Under the pieces are notes generated by a model, which searched no databases, was not told the origin of the DNA, and was given only the letters and a program-made list of their open reading frames with translations. The translations under genes were made by a program, and so were the position numbers. A DNA stretch of 64,000 nucleotides from Engraulis encrasicolus (lineage: Eukaryota; Chordata; Actinopteri; Clupeiformes; Engraulidae): assembly GCF_034702125.1 (NCBI RefSeq), contig NC_085874.1, forward strand, positions 1,358,501 to 1,422,500. The letters are read 5' to 3'. This document shows positions 60,148 through 64,000 of the stretch, piece by piece (within the stretch, counting starts at the first letter, position 1; each line of letters begins with the position of its first letter).

Positions 60148-61308
60148 TGCGTGTCTGTGTCTGTGTCTGTCTGTCTGTGTGGTCTTTTCCACGAGGGGCA
60201 GAAGCAACAAGTGTGTGTGTTGGATGTTGCTCAGAATCCAAAGATGAGAAATGATCCATGTCCAGTGTTTTTGACACTGACTTATCCCAATTGACTCAGA
60301 TGTGGTGTGGTATTGTAACAGAAACGACACTACTAGTTTGTGACTTTTATTTTGGCAAGTTTTCAACATTCTTTTTTCCACATTCACAAAAGGGTTGTTA
60401 CGTACATACAGGTATGTTGAGTCATGTCTCGAAACGGTCATGTTAAGTGTTACTGATTACAGTTATAGGATATTAATTTTAAATGACATTTCAGTTAATT
60501 TTAATACACTTTCTGTACAGTATATCAAATGCATGGCTGAAAAATAGTGGTTCTTCAGTTCCTCTTTAAATGTCCATTTTGTCAGCAGGTAGAAGGCATG
60601 ACATGACATGACATGACATTACGGTACAGTTCATGAGAGATAAACAAATTGCATTATGTGTTTTTTTAGGAGCAGACAAAGAAGTTGGCCGAATTTGGCA
60701 GCAGGAACGTCAGCAGCTGTATAGGAGCCAGCGCTTCCTCCCTCTCCTCCTCAACTCATGGTCTGTTCAGTCACCTGCCCTTACACTCCCAACTGCAGGT
60801 CCGTGCGCCATTCCCAATGGTCCCCATCGGTGGTATACAGATGGTGCAGTCTGCTAGGTCCACCACCACTACCACCACCACCACCACCACAGGCCTCCCC
60901 ACCCCACCTTCTGCTGCCCATGTGCCCTTAGAAAGCAACGCCACACCAGAGAAGTGTAGCGCTGCTGCCGCGGCGCGCCAGGAAGCAAACAGCCAGAAGT
61001 TGCCCGGTGACGGTAGACACATCTCGCACATCCCTCAAACTGCTGGAACGAGGGAAGAGCCGCCTCCGCCGACCACTCTCACTGAAAAATCAGGAAAAAG
61101 GATTTCCGATCAAATGTCGTCGGACGCGAATGGCCAACAGGAGGAAAGCGTACAGGTTTGCACCAAGGCCATCGCGTCACTCCGTATTTTCTCTGAAGAG
61201 CCACGGGAGAAGTCACCGGCCCATGATGATCCAACACACACTCCCTCAGATTCAGAAGACAAGACTTGTACCCCCAGACAGCCGTATCAAGATTCGTCTG
61301 TGAAGTGA
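40524..61308 (+). CDS. HIVEP2: HIVEP2 (Schnurri-2) zinc-finger transcription factor, whole coding region
   Basis: Six coding exons (40524-45164, 49102-49250, 50595-50770, 53958-54056, 57676-58592, 60670-61308) add to 6621 nt and 2206 residues, with all splice phases compatible. The nuclear protein binds kappa-B-like enhancers through two separate C2H2 finger pairs (ZAS-N about 180-230, ZAS-C about 1615-1667) and acts in BMP/TGF-beta and immune gene control. Human HIVEP2 is about 2450 residues, so this copy is somewhat shorter, with the ZAS pairs and conserved blocks kept. HIVEP1 and HIVEP3 are less likely: the [15 protein letters not shown] and [12 protein letters not shown] contexts and the N-terminus fit HIVEP2. 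Confidence 0.9.
45164..45242. other. HIVEP2 intron start and repeat end
   Basis: The donor GTGAGT (45165) is followed by AT-rich sequence and the motif CTGTGTGCAGAATTATTCGG (45208-45227), one end of the repeat family also seen near 48980 and 53830. Confidence 0.5.
45308..48697. repeat. 3.4-kb palindrome (foldback) in HIVEP2 intron
   Basis: Left arm 45308-46243 and right arm about 47761-48697 are inverted copies of about 936 bp that differ at only a few sites where I compared them. The loop is about 1.5 kb and contains GC-richer segments (46460-46570, 47370-47610). The outer ends are TGTTAATTTCATAG and its complement. No transposase is seen. It may be a long-arm foldback transposon or a recent inverted duplication. 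Confidence 0.8.
47420..48110 (+). ncRNA. Candidate spliced non-coding unit inside the palindrome
   Basis: A GC-richer segment ends CAAG followed by GTAAGC (donor at 47616). In the right arm the acceptor TTTGTGTTCACAG (ending 48018) is followed by GACTTCCTCTGG and AATAAA at 48087-48092. This would give a 403-bp intron and a short polyadenylated last exon with no long ORF. The left arm carries the mirror acceptor and AATAAA on the minus strand. Transcription is not shown. Confidence 0.25.
48714..49000 (+). repeat. Repeat with CAGAATTATT-type terminus
   Basis: Contains TAATTATTGGGCAACTTT and, at its end, CTAATAATTCTGCACA. Blocks of the same family recur in rearranged order at 53260-53845, where the TRIM solo LTR is inserted. 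Confidence 0.5.
49102..49250 (+). CDS. HIVEP2: HIVEP2 coding exon 2
   Basis: 149 bp after acceptor TCTAATTCTAG (ending 49101), encoding residues 1548-1596 plus two bases of codon 1597. It includes the conserved TRIKIFEGG that precedes the second zinc-finger pair in HIVEP2. The donor is GTATGT at 49251. The exon is too short to show as a long ORF and was found by phase and homology. Confidence 0.88.
49262..49980. mobile_element. TTAAAGG-family element copy with nested insertions
   Basis: The flanks (about 49284-49327 and 49845-49975) match the element at 50123-50490 (shared CATACTAGCAAATATTAGTT and AGTTTCAATGAGCAGCA). Between them lies foreign DNA that itself contains the hAT MITE at 49487-49778. 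Confidence 0.5.
49487..49778. mobile_element. hAT-type MITE, 292 bp
   Basis: Inverted ends CAGAGGTGTCAAAAGTAAAA and its complement CTTTTGACACCTCTG. The 8-bp flanks are CAATATAG (49479-49486) and CAGTATAG (49779-49786), with one mismatch. Confidence 0.75.
50123..50490. mobile_element. TTAAAGG-family MITE, 368 bp
   Basis: Inverted ends TTAAAGGGACACTGTG and CACAGTGTACCTTTAA. Related copies lie at 49262-49980 and 58673-59080. It ends about 100 bp before HIVEP2 coding exon 3. Confidence 0.7.
50595..50770 (+). CDS. HIVEP2: HIVEP2 coding exon 3 (ZAS-C fingers)
   Basis: 176 bp after acceptor TTTTTCAG. It encodes [17 protein letters not shown] and finger 3 (C1617, C1620, H1633, H1637), then TDVRPYVC and the first half of finger 4 (C1645, C1648) up to FKTK. 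It is almost identical to mammalian HIVEP2. The donor GTAAGA at 50771 splits the codon for Gly1656 within finger 4 (phase 1), a split shared by ZAS genes. Confidence 0.93.
50793..50980 (-). repeat. tRNA-derived SINE with L2-type tail
   Basis: On the minus strand the head has GTGGCCTTAAGG and GGTTTGAATCCC (B-box-like). The body includes GCACCTAACCCCCATACTGC, and the 3' end CTTTGGATAAAAGTGTCAGC plus AATGTAATGT matches the tail of the L2-like LINE at 19842. Shared 3' tails let SINEs borrow LINE machinery. Confidence 0.75.
51302..51718. mobile_element. TTAAAGGG foldback element, 417 bp
   Basis: Arms of about 165 bp are inverted copies starting TTAAAGGGCAACTCCTG, with internal GGGGGCAACTTTTGTTTAC and AGAATAGCTCATATCTCGG motifs. 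There is no ORF. The tips GCTTAAAGGG/CCCTTTAAGC extend the palindrome by two bases. Confidence 0.75.
52101..52428. mobile_element. hAT-type MITE, 328 bp, 8-bp duplication
   Basis: CAGACGTGGGCAAACT at the left and TTGCCCACCCCTG at the right, flanked by perfect TTCTAAAG copies (52093-52100 and 52429-52436). The GCGGCCC-rich interior is typical of a widespread vertebrate hAT MITE. Confidence 0.85.
53260..53845. repeat. CAGAATTATT-family repeat hosting the TRIM solo LTR
   Basis: Outer blocks match 48714-49000 in part in inverted order (GCCTAATGATTATGCACACC) and in direct order (GTGCCTAATAATTCTGCACA near the end). The solo LTR occupies 53480-53692. Confidence 0.5.
53480..53692 (+). mobile_element. 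Solo LTR of the TRIM-like element
   Basis: A 213-bp copy of the LTR found in tandem at 11351-12073. It starts TGTAACGGAGG and ends CCTCCGTCACA. CATG flanks both sides (53476-53479 and 53693-53696). Pol III A-box TGGCCCAGCGG is at 53583-53593 and B-box-like CGTTCGATCCT at 53644-53654. It lies in the HIVEP2 intron that splits finger 4. Confidence 0.8.
53958..54056 (+). CDS. HIVEP2: HIVEP2 coding exon 4
   Basis: 99 bp after acceptor TTTTATTGTAG. It completes finger 4 ([12 protein letters not shown] with H1661 and H1667) and encodes [15 protein letters not shown] with acidic residues. The donor is GTATGT at 54057 and the phase is 1. Confidence 0.92.
54743..54892 (+). repeat. SINE family 1, 3' fragment
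   Basis: Matches the 3' half of 38026-38338 (GCACGGGTGAGGCATAAATG and CACTTGTGTGCTGTGGAGTG). The tRNA head is missing. Confidence 0.75.
55287..56310. mobile_element. Tc1/mariner-type non-autonomous element
   Basis: TA, then CAGTTTTTCTCAATTGGTTT at the left, and AACCAATTGAGAAATACTG then TA at the right. The inverted ends extend about 34 bp. A 156-codon minus-strand ORF (55951-56421) overlaps the right end and has no recognisable transposase motif. TA flanks and CAGT...ACTG tips fit the Tc1/mariner superfamily. Confidence 0.65.
56796..57062 (+). repeat. tRNA-derived SINE (family 3)
   Basis: A-box TGGCTCAGTGG (56807-56817) and B-box GGTTCAATGCC (56851-56861) head the element. The body GAGCAAGGCACCTAACCCCC and GGGCGCCGC follow. 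It ends in AAATTGGCT/CAATTGGCT short repeats (57031-57062). Confidence 0.8.
57676..58592 (+). CDS. HIVEP2: HIVEP2 coding exon 5
   Basis: 917 bp after acceptor GATTCACTAG. It encodes residues 1689-1994: [13 protein letters not shown], a long acidic run (about 1711-1733), the [10 protein letters not shown] motif, and a C-terminal set of SPRR/SPRK repeats between about 1875 and 1972. SPxR/K repeats are a family hallmark thought to contact DNA. It ends ATG before GTAAGT (58593) in phase 0; the open frame past that point is intronic. Confidence 0.9.
58673..59080. mobile_element. TTAAAGG-family MITE, degraded, with SINE fragment
   Basis: It starts TTAAAGGTGCACTGTGTAAT and shares TGGCAATAGGCAGCTCAATT with 50123-50490. 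A fragment of a tRNA-type SINE (about 58707-58810, GTGCCCTACC motif) is inserted near the left end, duplicating ATTTAAGTA. The right tip is not clear. Confidence 0.55.
59530..60260 (-). repeat. LINE 3' remnant with TTGAC tail and microsatellites
   Basis: AAGTC pentamers (59530-59550), then CTTTTATTGTCAGTTTCTTC, a fish LINE 3' UTR in minus orientation. Inside are a (TAA)n tract at 59827-59882 and a (GT)n tract at 60109-60142. No RT frame is visible. Confidence 0.5.
60670..61308 (+). CDS. HIVEP2: HIVEP2 terminal coding exon
   Basis: 639 bp after acceptor TTTTTTTAG, in phase 0, encoding residues 1995-2206 and TGA at 61306-61308. It contains the conserved [20 protein letters not shown] block and GGIQMV. 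A polythreonine run from ACC/ACT repeats (60861-60890) follows, and later [16 protein letters not shown], a C-terminal motif typical of HIVEP2. Frame and content continue directly from exon 5. Confidence 0.9.
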   Translation, partial: EQTKKLAEFGSRNVSSCIGASASSLSSSTHGLFSHLPLHSQLQVRAPFPMVPIGGIQMVQSARSTTTTTTTTTTGLPTPPSAAHVPLESNATPEKCSAAAAARQEANSQKLPGDGRHISHIPQTAGTREEPPPPTTLTEKSGKRISDQMSSDANGQQEESVQVCTKAIASLRIFSEEPREKSPAHDDPTHTPSDSEDKTCTPRQPYQDSSVK

Positions 61309-63330
61309 CTCAGATGTGTATCCAGTAACCAATAACAAGCTCCGCCATTCCACTACACTCCAACACGGGACATTTTTACTGTAGTCTCTACACAGTCACA
61401 TCCGTGAGAAGGTACCAGCTTTACAACGCTGTGGGGTCATGATTCTCTTTAAGGGCAAGCAAATGCACAGAGAATGATCAAACATAACGAAAAGGGAAAT
61501 TCAGCACAAACATTTGCAATTGTTTACATGTGAAAATACATGCATAAATCCACATTTTAATCAAGCATGATGTTATTTGATTTTTTATGTAGTTGAAATG
61601 CATGTTTACAGCATGCCTTTTTGTTAAAAAAAAATGTTTTACACTCTCAAAGATGAAGAACATGTAACTCAAACCTAACCTGATTTTGACCAACCATGCT
61701 AATATACCATTTGCCTGGTACTTTTATGTAAAATATGTGTGCCTTTTCTTTACTTTCTTGCCTACAGTCTTACTTGCATCTAAAGCAGGAACGCATGTAA
61801 ATTCCTATTCTTTAATGTCAGCTATGTAATAATGCAATATTATGTGTGATTTGAAAAACTGGGATTGAATGGCGTGATTTTATCAGTATGCCAGGTTGCA
61901 CTAAACTTATTTTTATATGACAAAAATAAAAATGTACAGTAATTTATTGTATCCTGTTTATGACTGTACAAAGTTCTTAATGTTGTGGATGCCTTTTTCT
62001 ATGTGATACTTTTTGTTTTAGCTGTTTTTGTAATTTAAGCAACAACTTTGCACTGTATAATAAGCTTTATGCATATACGGTCATAATATATCAAACATAT
62101 TACTTTCCCTCTGCCTATTATGCATATTTGCAACCTTCCCCATGTTTCTGATACTGGTATATAAGGTTGTATGACAATATCTTGTCAGTCGAACTATAGC
62201 CTTGCTGAAGAACCAACAGCAGCCGTTACAGCTACAGTGTGACTTTTTCTAATGTACATTACATTTTATCTGTTTTTAAAGCATTAAGTGAATTTACCTG
62301 AATTAACACAATCATCTTTTTATTTTTTTAAATCGCTTTGAACTCAAGCTCGCTGTGGCTATAGTGAAGTATTAAACACACTTTGAATATTTGTTGTGAA
62401 TAATGTGATGTACTTGATTTATTGATCCATTTTAGAAGCATTCCAGCAAATTAACGTTTTGATTCCTAATGAGTAAATGATGTTCTCGTATAATCCATAA
62501 TTATGGACATGTCCACTAGGCTGTGCCTTTACATATATAAATAATAATAATAATAATACAAAAGCACAAGCACATATCTACCAAACAAAACTCTAACAAC
62601 AGCACCTTATATTCAAAACAAACATTTGGTGTCATTGTCAATATGAATTTTAAATCATTTTGGCACCACTTCATTATGTATCTTGCTATATATTACAGAG
62701 TGTTCTTCTCTTGTGTGCGTGTCGGCAGCAATTGTCTGCTGTACTTACTGCGGTGGTTCCCAAACTAGGGGTTGGGGGCCCTAAGGGGGTCACAGAGGTC
62801 CTGCAGGGGGGTCGCAGAGAAGAGTGAATGGCTGCATAAAACCTAGACAATAACTTAAGCATGTCTACTGTATGATGGCAACATTAACAACAAAAAATGT
62901 TTTGCATTTGGAATGCGGGATGTGGGAGCGGGGTTGTGGAAATATTCGTAGATCCAAAAGGGGGGGTCCCAGCAGCAAACGTTTGGGAACCACTGTATTT
63001 ACTGTGTTCTTTTCTCTTCAGCTTTCCTTAGTCATTAAAATTTGCATTATGGTATTTAACATGGTGTGCGGAGGTGTCCAAGCACAAATGACTGTATAGC
63101 AATGGGAGACAATATGAAAGGTAACATGGTGGTGATGTTTTGTGAAAAATACAATGTTTTACTATGTATTAACATGCAGGTAAAAGTGGTTACTTCATAC
63201 AAATAAAGCAACAAAAAAAAACTTTTCAGACTTTTTTGTGATTAGTGTTACTTAATTTTCTTCATTTTCTTGAATTAATGAATCATGTTGAATAAAGCCA
63301 CTGGATTGTATGTTTATGAATAAAACCCAT
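61309..63330 (+). other. HIVEP2: HIVEP2 3'UTR with poly(A) signals
   Basis: An AT-rich region follows the stop. Candidate AATAAA signals lie near 61924, at 63202-63207, 63291-63296 and 63319-63324. A hAT-type MITE (62750-62995) sits inside it. Which signal is used is not decidable from sequence. Confidence 0.55.
62750..62995. mobile_element. hAT-type MITE in the HIVEP2 3' region
   Basis: CGGTGGTTCCCAAACT at the left and GTTTGGGAACCACTG at the right, flanked by TACTTACT and TATTTACT, an 8-bp duplication with one mismatch. The interior is G-rich near the ends with no ORF. Confidence 0.75.
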
Positions 63331-63539
63331 GGGAACTGGGAAAAAACTGTTCTAAACTGTTTGACTGGTATGGTAAATGTCTAGATTAAAGATTTAAAAA
63401 AAAAAAATGCAAAGGCAAAATGTGGTGTTTTGTGAAACTCACCCCAGATCATAAGAATCAGCTCTACTAGCCAAGTACACACAACTATTCAAATGATATC
63501 TTCAGTAGATATTAGACATAACATACAATACTGCAGTCA

Positions 63540-63802
63540 CTGGCGTGCACAGGCGTTTTGGGAGGCAGGTGCTGGGGGGAATGTGGAATTTATGGCTGCC
63601 TTACAAGGCTATATTGGGATTATTGAGGCATTATTATCACACACTTTTCCTTGTCAAGCCTTTCTAGATGATTATGTCAACAAAGACCACAATTCATTAT
63701 GGAGTAAAATAAAACACTTTCAAAAAGGGCACTTTTTGTTCTGGAGGGCAAAGGGGCATGTGCATTTAGCACTACCTCGTCCCTATCTATGCACGCCTAT
63801 GA
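63540..63802. mobile_element. Probable hAT-like MITE
   Basis: CACTGGCGTGCACAGGCG at the left and TGCACGCCTATGACTG at the right are inverted. The duplication is not clear. ORFs across it are not convincing. Confidence 0.45.
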
Positions 63803-64000
63803 CTGTGGTACAATGGCAAAGTACAATTACTACATATTTTGTCAAAACTGAGTTTAGACTGAAAATGATCTTCATAATAGAGATGTCATATTTGCAGTAA
63901 CTACAATACCCAACCTAAAACCAATCATTTGAAGGCCTTTTTCTCTGTCAATGTTGGCGGACTTACTGCACTTTGCCTTTGAAGGGCAGAATAGATAAGA

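Overview
The window looks like teleost (ray-finned fish) nuclear DNA. It carries one clear host gene with vertebrate-type exons and introns, plus a dense load of fish-type repeats: L2-like LINEs, tRNA-derived SINEs, hAT, Harbinger, piggyBac and mariner-type DNA elements, and a Ty3/Gypsy element. I do not assign a species.

The host gene is HIVEP2 (Schnurri-2, a ZAS-domain zinc-finger transcription factor), on the plus strand and filling roughly 24.0-63.3 kb. A probable promoter and first non-coding exon (about 23.9-24.3 kb) carry a perfect kappa-B-type site and a CCAAT/CRE cluster. A second non-coding exon lies at 37355-37506. The coding part has six exons: 40524-45164, 49102-49250, 50595-50770, 53958-54056, 57676-58592 and 60670-61308. 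All junctions are canonical GT-AG and the reading phase closes at each one, giving a predicted protein of 2206 residues with two C2H2 finger pairs. The 3'UTR runs to clustered AATAAA signals near 63.2-63.3 kb.

The first 22 kb hold no host gene that I recognise. They are a graveyard of nested transposons: a 5'-truncated LINE (1.5-3.9 kb, minus), foldback MITEs, a dead Ty3/Gypsy element (about 5.4-12 kb) interrupted by a LINE tail, a 1.9-kb hAT and a tandem miniature LTR element, a piggyBac transposase gene (14.0-16.4 kb, minus) split by a solo LTR, and an L2-like LINE (19.8-21.4 kb, minus) split by other insertions.

The most unusual signal is a miniature LTR retrotransposon (TRIM-like). Its 212-bp LTRs flank an internal region of only 43-44 bp, which consists of little more than a tRNA-His-type primer binding site and a polypurine tract. 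The LTRs carry tRNA-like Pol III A and B boxes. It occurs as an LTR-internal-LTR-internal-LTR tandem with a 4-bp target duplication (11351-12073), as a solo LTR with its own 4-bp duplication inside a HIVEP2 intron (53480-53692), and as a diverged relative (25889-26097). The second notable structure is a 3.4-kb near-perfect palindrome in the HIVEP2 intron after the largest exon. Its two arms each present an outward-facing splice acceptor and poly(A) signal.
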